A stretch of DNA of 41,775 nucleotides from Lachnospiraceae bacterium (GTDB lineage: Bacteria; Bacteroidota; Bacteroidia; Bacteroidales; Muribaculaceae), in NCBI GenBank assembly GCA_023663655.1, contig JAMPGZ010000009.1, forward strand, positions 1-41,775, in the 5' to 3' direction. The stretch's first letter is position 1. Each line of letters begins with the position of its first letter. The translations under genes and the position numbers were made by a program. Below are positions 15,408 to 23,270 of the stretch, in pieces. The notes beneath the pieces are model-generated. The model saw only the letters and a list, made by a program, of their open reading frames with translations, did not search any database and was not told where the DNA came from.

Positions 15408-17201
15408 TCAATAGCCCCAAGAGTTGACACTGTTGTCGATCATGTCGTTGGCGTCAATTGCAGCCTGAGGTATGGGCCAGAGGGTTTTCGCTCCGATTAC
15501 TTGGGCGGCTGAGCCCTTCAAGTGGGGATTGTAAAGATTGTTGTACTCGATGAGCTTTTGGGTGCGGCGCAGATCCATGCGGCGGAATCCATTTCCAAAC
15601 ATTTCGCAGGCTCCTTCTTTCAGGATGTCATCGATAGTGATGTTGCTCTTGTCGGAGAGCCCTGCGCGGCGGCGCAACGCATTCAAGCGGTTGTCGGCAG
15701 TGCCGGATTGTCCACCTTTGAGATGAGCCTCGGCTGCAACAAGGAACACTTCTGGGAGAGTGATGATGTGAACATCGCGGAAACTTACACCTGACTTGTA
15801 CATGGCGGTGTTGCTGTCGTCAAACTTGCGGCAAGGATGCACCGCCCAAGCCTTGGATTGAACCACATCGTGGTCGTCGAAATCATATTTAGCGACAACA
15901 CCGTTGGTGGATTCCTCCATGTCGGCATAATATATCTTCCACGGTTCGATCACAGCTGTCTTCTCATCCATGGGAATGACGAAGGTCATTGCGCGATTCA
16001 CCGGATCCTGTGCTCTCCATGCGGCGATCTGCTGTGGTGATGATTCCCAGTGGGCAGGATAATATACTCCGACGGGTTTTCCCTGGGCTTTGTTGCCATT
16101 CTTGTACCATCCGAAATAGTCGCCTTTGGGAGCGCTCACGCCAAACTTTTCAGCATCGGGGTCGGTGGGATCCCAAGTGTCTTCCACAAGAAGCTCCTGA
16201 AGGAAAGTCACCGAGTAGCGCTTGTCGCCCGGCTCGAAGCATTTCAGCGCATGGAGGTTGGGGGTGAAGTCAGATGAACCGTTTTTCATGCCCTCTTCCT
16301 GACCGCCATAGTATCCGCTGAAGTAGCTCTGCCAAGAGTTGCCTTTCGACTTGTCGTGAGTAGCCTCGTAGCTGTACTCGATGTCAAAGAGGAATTCCTC
16401 ATTGTCGTCACCTGAATAGTCGGCAGCCCAAAGGTCGGCGAAATCGGCGGTGAGTGTGCGTCCGGCAATCACTTCATCGGCAAGGCGCGCCGCCTCAGTG
16501 AAGTATTCGGGGCGGTTCAGATCCCAAGCGGCAGAGAGATAAGTCTTGGCAAGTAGAGCCTTTGCGCTCTCGATACTCGCCTCACCTCCACCGGCTGTGG
16601 CTGACGATGGCACAAGCTTATTGTTGGTGATAACCTCGGTGAGCTGGTTGATGATGTGCTCATATATGTCTTTTGCCGGAGATACGGGATAACCTTTCAC
16701 TGCGGTGTTGGCATATTCCGTAACCAGAGGCACGCCGCCATAATTGTTGACGAGGAGATAGTAGAACATCGAGTTGACAAAACGACCTTCGTCGATAGCT
16801 TTCTGGCGTACATCGTCGCTCACTTTTGCCGACGGAGCGTAGTGCTTTATCTGCAATGTGGAGCGGATTCCATCGTAGCACTGGGTGTAGAACTTGAGCA
16901 CGGTGGCGTGCTGGGGATTGAAGTTCTGCCAGCGGTGCAGCCCCGGATCTATGTCGCGGCGGCTGTCCTGATAGAGGTCGGTTCCTGCATTGAAGAACTC
17001 GGGAGTGTCGCCGGTGGAGAATATGTCGGTCAACTGGGCGTAAGCGTCATAGACCAGTGACTTGAATCCGGATTCAGTCGAGAAGTAGTCGGTGTCGGTC
17101 ACCGAGCTCTTGTTGTCGGAATCGAGAAAGTCGGAGCAACCGGTGGTGGTGATCGCCAATCCAATAGCGGTGGCGCACATTATATTTTTATATAGTTTCA
17201 T
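15408..17201 (-). CDS. SusD/RagB-family outer-membrane glycan-binding lipoprotein
   Basis: A 597-aa lipoprotein. The signal peptide ends in the lipobox ITTTGCSDFLD with the lipidated Cys at residue 22. The SusD fold is indicated by the N-terminal DSDNKSSVTDTDYF segment, the helical TPR-like region (DEGRFVNSMFYYLLVNNYGGVPLVTEY, IESAKALLAKTYLSAAWDL) and the conserved C-terminal VFLVAAEAHLKGG, LNALRRRAG and GFRRMDLRRTQKL segments. SusD proteins cap the SusC barrel and capture glycan at the cell surface. It follows susC by 24 bases and is closed by a strong terminator. The substrate is not readable from sequence. The adjacent fucose operon suggests a fucosylated glycan, but no glycoside hydrolase is linked here. 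Confidence 0.93.
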   Translation of the reverse strand: MKLYKNIMCATAIGLAITTTGCSDFLDSDNKSSVTDTDYFSTESGFKSLVYDAYAQLTDIFSTGDTPEFFNAGTDLYQDSRRDIDPGLHRWQNFNPQHATVLKFYTQCYDGIRSTLQIKHYAPSAKVSDDVRQKAIDEGRFVNSMFYYLLVNNYGGVPLVTEYANTAVKGYPVSPAKDIYEHIINQLTEVITNNKLVPSSATAGGGEASIESAKALLAKTYLSAAWDLNRPEYFTEAARLADEVIAGRTLTADFADLWAADYSGDDNEEFLFDIEYSYEATHDKSKGNSWQSYFSGYYGGQEEGMKNGSSDFTPNLHALKCFEPGDKRYSVTFLQELLVEDTWDPTDPDAEKFGVSAPKGDYFGWYKNGNKAQGKPVGVYYPAHWESSPQQIAAWRAQDPVNRAMTFVIPMDEKTAVIEPWKIYYADMEESTNGVVAKYDFDDHDVVQSKAWAVHPCRKFDDSNTAMYKSGVSFRDVHIITLPEVFLVAAEAHLKGGQSGTADNRLNALRRRAGLSDKSNITIDDILKEGACEMFGNGFRRMDLRRTQKLIEYNNLYNPHLKGSAAQVIGAKTLWPIPQAAIDANDMIDNSVNSWGY

Positions 17202-17225
17202 TTTGTGTGTCTATCGTTATTAAGA

Positions 17226-20200
17226 TTAAAACTTGAGGTTCATGCCAAATTGATAAGTCACTGAAGAGGGGCCTCCGTTGGTGAGGTTTGCTCCCGCCCA
17301 CTCGGGGTCGAAGCCTTTGTACTTGGTCCAGCAGAACGGATTGAGCACGTTCACATACAGTCGGAGATCTTTCACATACACTTTATCCATCCATTTCTTG
17401 GGGAATGTGTAGCCGAGGGTTATATTTTTCACCTTCACGAAAGAAGTGTCATGATATTTCACCGCATCGCTTCCTTTTCCGAAGTAGCCGCCATAGGTCT
17501 TGTCGGTGTTGTTGGGATAAGGGAACTTTCCATAGTGGGTGTCGACGGTGGTTACAATCTGTCCGGTCGAGGGATCCATGATCGGGGTTCCTGCGGGGAT
17601 GTAGTAGTCAAACATCAACTTCTGACGTCCGCGGTCGGACAGGTCGAAATATTGCTCGTGGAAGTAGCTGCGCGACATCTGTCCCTGCTTGGTGTAGAGC
17701 ATGAATGAGAAGTCCCATCCTTTCCAGCTCATAGATGAAGTCAAACTTCCGGTCCAAGTGGGGTCGGTGCATCCTATCACGTGGCGGTCATTTGCATCGA
17801 TCACGCCGTCGTCATTCCAGTCGTTGACAGCCCACTGTCCTTCATACCAGTTGAGGTTGCTCGGCGATCCTTTGCCGTATTTTTCCACCACTTCCTGAAG
17901 GGTGTAGTGCTTCTTGCCGTTGATAGTGTTCATGGTCACACCCTTGTCGGTGATCACACCTGCGTCGGAATAACCGTAGAGCACGTTGAGGCGTTCGCCG
18001 AGGAACCAAGCCTTGCTGATGTCGTCGCCATTGGGCAGAGAGGTGATCTTGCTCCAGTTGCGGGCGAAGTTGACCGAAACATTCCAGTCGAAGTCGCGGG
18101 TGCGGATAACGCCGATGTTCACTCCAAGCTCGATACCGGTGTTGCGGATTGATCCGATGTTGGTGGTGATTTTTGTTTCACCCGATTCGATGGGCACTGT
18201 CGCATCCATGATCTGACCGTCGGAATCCTTGCGGTAAACGTCGGCTGACACATTCAAGCGGTTGTTGAAGATTCCGAAATCGACACCGAAGTCAAATTCC
18301 TTGATCTTTTCCCAAACCAGAGCCTGATCGATGAGTCCGTTGGGGTAGTATCCCATGTGTTCAACGCCACCGATTATGGTGTAGTTGGGTCCTGCTGCAG
18401 TGGAGTTGGTCACATAATCGCCCACATTGTTATTTCCGGTGATACCGTAAGAAATGCGGAACTTCAAGTTGTCGAGCCACTGCACGTCGCGGAGGAATTC
18501 TTCCTGGCTTGCGCGCCATGCGAATGCCGCCGAGGGGAACCATCCCCAACGATGGTCTTTGGCGAAACGCGAGCTTCCGTCGGTACGGATTGTTGCGGTA
18601 AGCATATATCTGTCATCGTAGTTGTAATTGGCACGTGCGGCAAATGACATGATTGATGATTCGGTGTAGGTTGATGCGAGAGTAGCGTTGGAAGCGCCTT
18701 TGTTCATCGCCCACCATTTGAGCTTGTCGTCAGCCACGTTCTGCACAGTCTGAGTGTAGGTCTCCTTGTTGGAGCGGTGCATGGAGAACAATCCCATCAT
18801 GTTGAGTGAGTGCTTGTTCCACTTCTTGTTCCAGTCGATCTGGTTGTCCCAGGTCCAGTCAAGACGCTCAGTGTTGATGCTGCTCGCCTGATTGTACTTT
18901 TTGTTCTGGTACCAAGAGCTTCCGAGCGGATATTTGTCAGATACTCCTGTTGCCATCCATATACCCTGGCGGCCATGGTAATAATTGGGAGAAAGGGTGG
19001 TGGTGAAGCGCAGACCGTCGGCTATGTTGAGTCGCAGGTAGGCGTTACCGAACACATGGAATTTGCGGGTAGAATTGTCGTAGGGGTTGATCTCGAAGTC
19101 AATGAGCGGGTTGGGCATTGACGAGAATGAGAAGTTGCCTACTTTTCCGGGGATTGGCGCCAATGATCCGTCCTCGTTGTAGGGGGAGAGGATTGTGGGG
19201 AACCAGAATGCATTGTTGTAGGGAGAGAAGTTGGCTGAGGTTTCGGTGATCCAGTCGTTGACTACGTCGTGGGCAAGATTGACCGACATACCGGCTTCCA
19301 CTACCTTGGAGAGTTTGCTGTCAAATGCACCCTTGAGGTTGACACGCCAATAGTCATTGTTCTTGAACACGTTTTCTTCGCTCTGATATCCAAGACCGAG
19401 ACGATAGGTGGTCTTTTCTGTGGAGCCGCTGGCGCTCACAAAGTGATTCTGCTGGTGTCCTGTGCGCAGCACGCTTCCAGTCCAGTCATAGTTCTCATTG
19501 TCCATATAACGCTGGCGCAGCACGCTGTTCTCGAAGTCACCGCCGGTGAAGTATGCCGACGCGAGGTTGCCGGGCGTGAGATAGTATTTTACGCTACCGT
19601 CAGCGCCTACGCCGCCCACACCGTATGTGGGGTCGAGAATGGTATATTTCGCGAGACGATAGTCCATGAACTGACGTGAATCCATGAAGTCGGGCATACG
19701 TGAGGCTTTGCGGAAACCGTAGTATCCGTCGTAGCTCACTTCGACCGGCATCGACTTTCCGGCAGCGGCGCCTCCGCCTTTGGTAGTCACCACGATCACA
19801 CCGTTGGATGCTCGGCTACCATATATTGCCGTTGATGAAGCGTCTTTCAACACGTCGATACGCTCGATGTCGGAGGGGTTGAGGTAGTCGATCGATGATA
19901 CCACCAGTCCGTCGACCACATAAAGCGGGGTGGTTGACTTGTTGATGGATGACTGACCACGGATCTGCATGGAGAAACCACCGTTGGCGCGCGAATTGCT
20001 CGAAGTGATGTTCAATCCCGGGACTGCACCCTGAAGCGCGTCCTCAACTCGGACTGTACCGCGAGCCTGAAGTTTTTCGCCCGACATTGAGCCCATAGCT
20101 CCCGTTAGGTCGGACTTTTTCATGGTGCCATAACCCACCACCACTACTTCGTCGAGCAACTGATTGTCCTCAGCCAATACAATTGTGTAATTAGATTCCT

Positions 20201-20468
20201 CACCCACCTTCATAACCTTGGACTGGTAGCCGATGTAGGTGATTTTAAGTTCAGCACCGGGCTTCACCTGAAGGGTGAAATTCCCGTCAATATCGGTAGA
20301 AACACCGTTGGCGGTGCCTACTTCAATTACGTTCGCGCCTGTCAAAGGCTCGTCGGTCGTGTCTACTACCGTTCCTGTGATCTGGCGAGTCTGTGCGAAG
20401 GAAGCCAAGCATACCGATCCCATGAGGAGGGTTGCAAATGCCCTTCTGGCAAGCTTTTCAAAAAACAT
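17226..20468 (-). CDS. SusC/RagA-family TonB-dependent outer-membrane transporter
   Basis: A 1080-aa outer-membrane barrel. A signal peptide (residues ~1-25, ending SFAQ) is followed by a carboxypeptidase-regulatory-like domain (residues ~28-110, QITGTVVDTTDEPLTGANV), the TonB box region EVVVVGYGTMKKSDLTGAM, the plug with the SusC signature SSTAIYGSRASNGVIVVTTKGG (residues ~210-232) and a barrel of ~800 residues ending in an aromatic C-terminus (VTYQFGMNLKF). There is no N-terminal STN domain, so it is unlikely to signal to an anti-sigma factor. It forms an operon with susD. A long leader (~200 bases or more) precedes the ATG, and a divergent structured RNA is encoded further upstream. Confidence 0.95.
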   Translation of the reverse strand: MFFEKLARRAFATLLMGSVCLASFAQTRQITGTVVDTTDEPLTGANVIEVGTANGVSTDIDGNFTLQVKPGAELKITYIGYQSKVMKVGEESNYTIVLAEDNQLLDEVVVVGYGTMKKSDLTGAMGSMSGEKLQARGTVRVEDALQGAVPGLNITSSNSRANGGFSMQIRGQSSINKSTTPLYVVDGLVVSSIDYLNPSDIERIDVLKDASSTAIYGSRASNGVIVVTTKGGGAAAGKSMPVEVSYDGYYGFRKASRMPDFMDSRQFMDYRLAKYTILDPTYGVGGVGADGSVKYYLTPGNLASAYFTGGDFENSVLRQRYMDNENYDWTGSVLRTGHQQNHFVSASGSTEKTTYRLGLGYQSEENVFKNNDYWRVNLKGAFDSKLSKVVEAGMSVNLAHDVVNDWITETSANFSPYNNAFWFPTILSPYNEDGSLAPIPGKVGNFSFSSMPNPLIDFEINPYDNSTRKFHVFGNAYLRLNIADGLRFTTTLSPNYYHGRQGIWMATGVSDKYPLGSSWYQNKKYNQASSINTERLDWTWDNQIDWNKKWNKHSLNMMGLFSMHRSNKETYTQTVQNVADDKLKWWAMNKGASNATLASTYTESSIMSFAARANYNYDDRYMLTATIRTDGSSRFAKDHRWGWFPSAAFAWRASQEEFLRDVQWLDNLKFRISYGITGNNNVGDYVTNSTAAGPNYTIIGGVEHMGYYPNGLIDQALVWEKIKEFDFGVDFGIFNNRLNVSADVYRKDSDGQIMDATVPIESGETKITTNIGSIRNTGIELGVNIGVIRTRDFDWNVSVNFARNWSKITSLPNGDDISKAWFLGERLNVLYGYSDAGVITDKGVTMNTINGKKHYTLQEVVEKYGKGSPSNLNWYEGQWAVNDWNDDGVIDANDRHVIGCTDPTWTGSLTSSMSWKGWDFSFMLYTKQGQMSRSYFHEQYFDLSDRGRQKLMFDYYIPAGTPIMDPSTGQIVTTVDTHYGKFPYPNNTDKTYGGYFGKGSDAVKYHDTSFVKVKNITLGYTFPKKWMDKVYVKDLRLYVNVLNPFCWTKYKGFDPEWAGANLTNGGPSSVTYQFGMNLKF

Positions 20469-20932
20469 ATACGAAATTTTAGATTAAGTTGGTTGTAAAA
20501 AAAAGTAAAAAATGTAGTTGGAAATTTTTGATTACAATGCGTGTGTAATTGGTCTTGTGTGTTTAACAAGAAAAAGGTTTAGCAAGATTAAAGGGGCTGA
20601 TTTTTTGAACTGATGTGTCCGGTGAAATCCACTCTCAGATGGAAGTAGGACAAGTCGCAAATCTTCTACGCTGCAAAAATACAACAGCAATTTGATTCAA
20701 ATGGCATTTATACAAAATTTAACGTGGCATTTTGCTGTAAAATAACATTAAAATCTATTCAAAATTGTAAAATCAAGCAAGAATAGCTTCAAAATAAGGC
20801 AATTATGCTATCATATTGACATATTGCGAATGGTCGAGCCAAACGCCACATTTTGCAAATATAGCGATTATTCACAAAAAAATATTCTAAATTCCGGCAT
20901 ATTATTTTTTTGACATTTTTATTGGAGCAAGA
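20469..20932. other. susC upstream region, no gene
   Basis: About 460 AT-rich bases between susC and the candidate RNA promoter. It contains a TATTTTTG box on the minus strand (20681-20674) as the best susC promoter candidate, next to a small ATTTGATTCAAAT palindrome (20690-20702). Another TATATTTG box lies at 20863-20856. No open frame of interest and no strong hairpin is seen. Confidence 0.5.
20674..20681 (-). promoter_or_regulatory. Possible -7 element for susCD
   Basis: TATTTTTG matches TAnnTTTG. The nearest TTTG upstream is only 16 bases away, shorter than usual. It would give a leader of about 200 bases. Confidence 0.35.
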
Positions 20933-20964
20933 TTTGGAAAAGTCAACAATTTGATTTAACTTTG
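20933..20964 (+). promoter_or_regulatory. Strong promoter for a candidate noncoding RNA
   Basis: TTTG (20933-20936), a 20-base spacer and TAACTTTG (20957-20964) fit the Bacteroidetes consensus exactly. Transcription is expected to start near 20968-20971. Confidence 0.65.
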
Positions 20965-20970
20965 TGTTAT

Positions 20971-21224
20971 AAGAGAAAGGCGAGAGAGCCTTTCAGAAGG
21001 AATAACCACATCAAAGTTGATTGGGAAACTCATCAAATTTTAATGAAATACCGAGACAAGCTTAGTCGCCCAATGGCGGGCCCCACCTCCCCGGAGGCTA
21101 CCTCTTCAGGTACAAGGCGGATTACAAAGGACGGCGAGCACTCAAATCCTGTCATTCGGAGTTTCATCGCATCCTTTGGTGTGGCACTATAGTCAAGCAA
21201 GCGTCAGCTTGCTTGACTTTTTTT
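20971..21224 (+). ncRNA. Candidate structured small RNA (~250 nt), divergent from susC
   Basis: A complete promoter and a perfect intrinsic terminator define a transcript of about 250 nt. Hairpins along it are GAAAGGC/GCCTTTC (20975-20994), CGCC-CAAT-GGCG (21067-21078), CCTCC/GGAGG (21086-21097) and TACCT-CTTC-AGGTA (21099-21112). The GC-rich middle stands out against the AT-rich surroundings. I do not recognise it as tmRNA, RNase P RNA, SRP RNA or 6S RNA: the ends do not pair and the hallmark motifs are absent. A 49-codon frame (21043-21192, MKYRDKLSRPMAG... ending GVAL) runs through it and stops at the base of the terminator, so a small-protein mRNA is the main alternative. Divergent orientation from susC fits the pattern of PUL-associated sRNAs in Bacteroides, but a regulatory link is inference. 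Confidence 0.5.
21191..21224 (+). terminator. Strong intrinsic terminator of the candidate RNA
   Basis: AGTCAAGCAAG (21191-21201) and CTTGCTTGACT (21208-21218) form a perfect 11-bp stem with a 6-base loop and are followed by a run of T to 21224. Confidence 0.9.
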
Positions 21225-21245
21225 GCTGTGGATATAGTTATAGGG

Positions 21246-21592
21246 CATCTCTTACAGAGATGAGTCATAAGCCCTGCCTTTCAGGCGTGTTTTGCCGTCC
21301 GTAGGACGACAAGAGCTTAGCCTGGCATGTAGCGCCAGCGGAATGCCGGGTAAATGGATTCGAAATTGAATTAAGCTCTGTAAGAGCGAAACAATTGTAT
21401 CGTTCCTCCGGAACTCCATATATTTGGGAATTATCCATGCCCCGGCATTCTGCTGGCGCTACATGCCGGGCACAGCGAATGCGGTCCTACAGACCGCATT
21501 CGCTGTGCCCGGCTATGCGTAAGTTCCGCCTTGTCAGGCGGTTGTGTGGTGAGTTTAATTGTAAGTTTCGCCTTGTCAGGCGGTTGTGTTGT
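21246..21592. repeat. Dense cluster of intergenic hairpins and repeats
   Basis: No gene is present. Hairpins with 3-5 base loops follow one another: CATCTCT/AGAGATG (21246-21262), GCCT/AGGC (21276-21286), CGTCC/GGACG (21296-21308), GCTCT/AGAGC (21375-21387), GTTCC/GGAAC (21402-21414), a 22-bp stem (21465-21513), CCGCCT/AGGCGG (21526-21541) and CGCCT/AGGCG (21569-21582). Two 30-base arms (21321-21350 and 21441-21470) are inverted copies with 28 of 30 matches. The 3' end holds two direct copies of a 32-base unit (21519-21550 and 21561-21592, 30 of 32 matches, period 42). Confidence 0.85.
21465..21513. repeat. Perfect 22-bp-stem palindrome
   Basis: The arm at 21465-21486 pairs without mismatch to 21492-21513 around a CTACA loop. 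It is one of the longest uninterrupted stems in the window and would block or terminate transcription from either side, including read-through from the mutarotase gene. Confidence 0.9.
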
Positions 21593-21596
21593 AGAA

Positions 21597-21944
21597 TTAT
21601 TCGGGAAGGGTGAATATCTGTTCCATGAGCTGCCATTTGCCTGATGAGGTGGCGTTGGGATCGCATAATTGGCATTTGCCGACTGTAGCTTCCCATTCAT
21701 CCTGGCGTGGCAGAGTGGCGAGCTTAGCCATCGCTTCGTCGCGGTCTACCGATTCGGGCATTTCAAGGATCATGAACAGGCGGGTGCCGAGCAAATATAT
21801 GTCCATGCGTGTTATCCCTACTGATTTTATGCCTTGCGGAATTTCCGGCCAGATGCCTTCGGGAGAATGATATTTTTTGTAGAGTTCGATCAATTGGGGA
21901 TCGTCAACGAGATCCAAAGTAAGACAATATCGTTTTGTTTCCAT
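21597..21944 (-). CDS. L-rhamnose/L-fucose mutarotase family protein
   Basis: A 115-aa cytoplasmic protein of the RhaM (DUF718) dimeric alpha/beta-barrel family, which interconverts alpha and beta anomers of L-rhamnose or related deoxysugars. The YKKYHSPEGIWPEIPQGIKSVGI segment corresponds to the YxxxHxxIWPE active-site region of RhaM. IYLLGTRLFMILEM and the central RQDEWEA match the rest of the fold. It lies 15 bases after the alpha/beta hydrolase gene in the same direction. The nearby fucI and fucP suggest L-fucose as substrate. Rhamnose remains possible, because no rhamnose gene is present to decide. Confidence 0.85.
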   Translation of the reverse strand: METKRYCLTLDLVDDPQLIELYKKYHSPEGIWPEIPQGIKSVGITRMDIYLLGTRLFMILEMPESVDRDEAMAKLATLPRQDEWEATVGKCQLCDPNATSSGKWQLMEQIFTLPE

Positions 21945-21959
21945 AAATATAAGTTGTAT

Positions 21960-23111
21960 TTATTGTTTATTTAGCCATTTATCAAAGAAGTTTTTCACAG
22001 CGACCTGCACCTCAGGACCGCAATAATGGGGCATATCCCATATCATAGTAGTCAGCTTTTCGTCGGCGTTGCGGCTTTTCCACACGTCGTGCATTATGTC
22101 AAACGATGCTTTCACGCCTACAGGGGGGAAGAGCTTGTCGTTTTTTCCGTTGAGGAACATCATGGGCTTGGGACACGCTATGGATGCGATGTGAGGGTGA
22201 TCCATGTAGAGGCGTATTGAGGGGAGGGTGTTGGCATATCCTCCGTTCTCCCTGCCGTATTCCCAGGAGAATTGGGTGTCGGTCACAGTCATCCAGCACA
22301 CAGCAGCTCCTGCCTTTATGCGGTCGGTGAATGCCGAGAGCATCCATGCGCGGTAGGCACCCATGGAGAATCCCATGCAACCTACACGGTCGGCATCCAC
22401 TTCGGGGAGGGATGCGAAAAATTCGGTCAGATATGAATCCTCGTGAGTCATGATTCCGCTCATGCATCGTCCGAGTCCCATGAGGTTGCCGGCAAAGTCG
22501 CCGAGCTTGGTTTTGTTCACGCCCTCTTTGCGTCCGCGTTCGCCCCAGAATATGGCATCGGCAGAGATTACGGCATAGCCTTTCGATGCAAGGTAGTCGC
22601 CTACGAATTGACCGCCGTAGCATTGTTTTGCCCACATATCGGCATCTTTTATGACTGCCGAGTCGGTGTCGAACGGTTTTATCATCTTCTCCTTCCCGAT
22701 GAAATAGTGGCCTCCGTGGTCATGGAGCAGCACTACGCCCGGATGTGGACCGGGAGAGTCGGGGAGAAGCATCAGCACGTCGGCACGTGTGTATTTGCTT
22801 ATGTTGAGGCGTATTTTTTTTGCGGTATATCCGTCGCGTTTCTCCTCGGCGATAAGTTCGGGATTGAATTCCACGGGATGTGGCGGCGGAGCGAGCATAG
22901 CCTCGGTGAGCACGTGACGCGCGCTGTCGCGCCATACGTTGAAATCGGTAATGTCGCTGTTGCCCCACGCCATAGGGTAGGTAAGCTCTTGTTTTATGTG
23001 GTCAAGAAATGCCGGCATCTCACGCTCTACACCAAATGTGTTGTAGTCCTGAGCGGTCATGCTGCTTATGGCGCAGGCAAGTGTTGCCGACACAATTATT
23101 TTCCGATACAT
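21960..23111 (-). CDS. Secreted alpha/beta hydrolase (dienelactone hydrolase / acetyl-esterase type)
   Basis: A 383-aa exported protein from the ATG at 23111. An upstream in-frame ATG at 23153 is rejected because the promoter lies at 23135-23165. The signal peptide MYRKIIVSATLACAISSMTAQ is followed by an alpha/beta hydrolase fold: HPGVVLLHDHGGHYF (oxyanion region), nucleophile elbow GFSMG with Ser249, Asp325 in NGKNDKLFPP and His362 in MPHYCGPE (numbered from 23111). Family members include dienelactone hydrolases and acetyl-xylan-esterase-like enzymes, often found in polysaccharide loci to remove ester groups. It is the first gene of an operon with the mutarotase. The substrate is unknown. 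Confidence 0.82.
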   Translation of the reverse strand: MYRKIIVSATLACAISSMTAQDYNTFGVEREMPAFLDHIKQELTYPMAWGNSDITDFNVWRDSARHVLTEAMLAPPPHPVEFNPELIAEEKRDGYTAKKIRLNISKYTRADVLMLLPDSPGPHPGVVLLHDHGGHYFIGKEKMIKPFDTDSAVIKDADMWAKQCYGGQFVGDYLASKGYAVISADAIFWGERGRKEGVNKTKLGDFAGNLMGLGRCMSGIMTHEDSYLTEFFASLPEVDADRVGCMGFSMGAYRAWMLSAFTDRIKAGAAVCWMTVTDTQFSWEYGRENGGYANTLPSIRLYMDHPHIASIACPKPMMFLNGKNDKLFPPVGVKASFDIMHDVWKSRNADEKLTTMIWDMPHYCGPEVQVAVKNFFDKWLNKQ

Positions 23112-23134
23112 ACTGTAGTTTTTAAGGTCAGGTA

Positions 23135-23165
23135 CAAATTTAGTGAAAACCATAGGATATTCAAA
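23135..23165 (-). promoter_or_regulatory. Promoter of the hydrolase-mutarotase operon
   Basis: TTTG (23165-23162), a 19-base spacer and TAAATTTG (23142-23135) on the minus strand. It places the transcript start near 23131, which fixes the ATG at 23111. Confidence 0.65.
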
Positions 23166-23187
23166 ATTTCATTCCGGCTGACAGCGT

Positions 23188-23224
23188 AAAAAAAGTGTGT
23201 CAATCTCTCGCAGACTGACACACT
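23188..23224 (-). terminator. Terminator after the small secreted protein
   Basis: AGTGTGTCA (23194-23202) and TGACACACT (23216-23224) form a 9-bp stem with a 13-base loop. The minus-strand tail is seven T residues (23194-23188). Confidence 0.85.
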
Positions 23225-23270
23225 CACTCACTTTGAAAAAAATTATTACCCTAACGGGAATAATATATTT

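Noticed and set aside
20962-21042. N-terminal part of an open frame starting at TTG 20962 in the candidate RNA
   Set aside because: The TTG lies inside the -7 box, so it cannot be translated from this promoter. Only the 49-codon part from 21043 remains possible.
22443-23189. Long open frame (248 codons) antisense to the alpha/beta hydrolase
   Set aside because: It has no promoter, its translation shows no domain, and the minus-strand gene has a signal peptide, catalytic triad and promoter. It is a codon-bias shadow.
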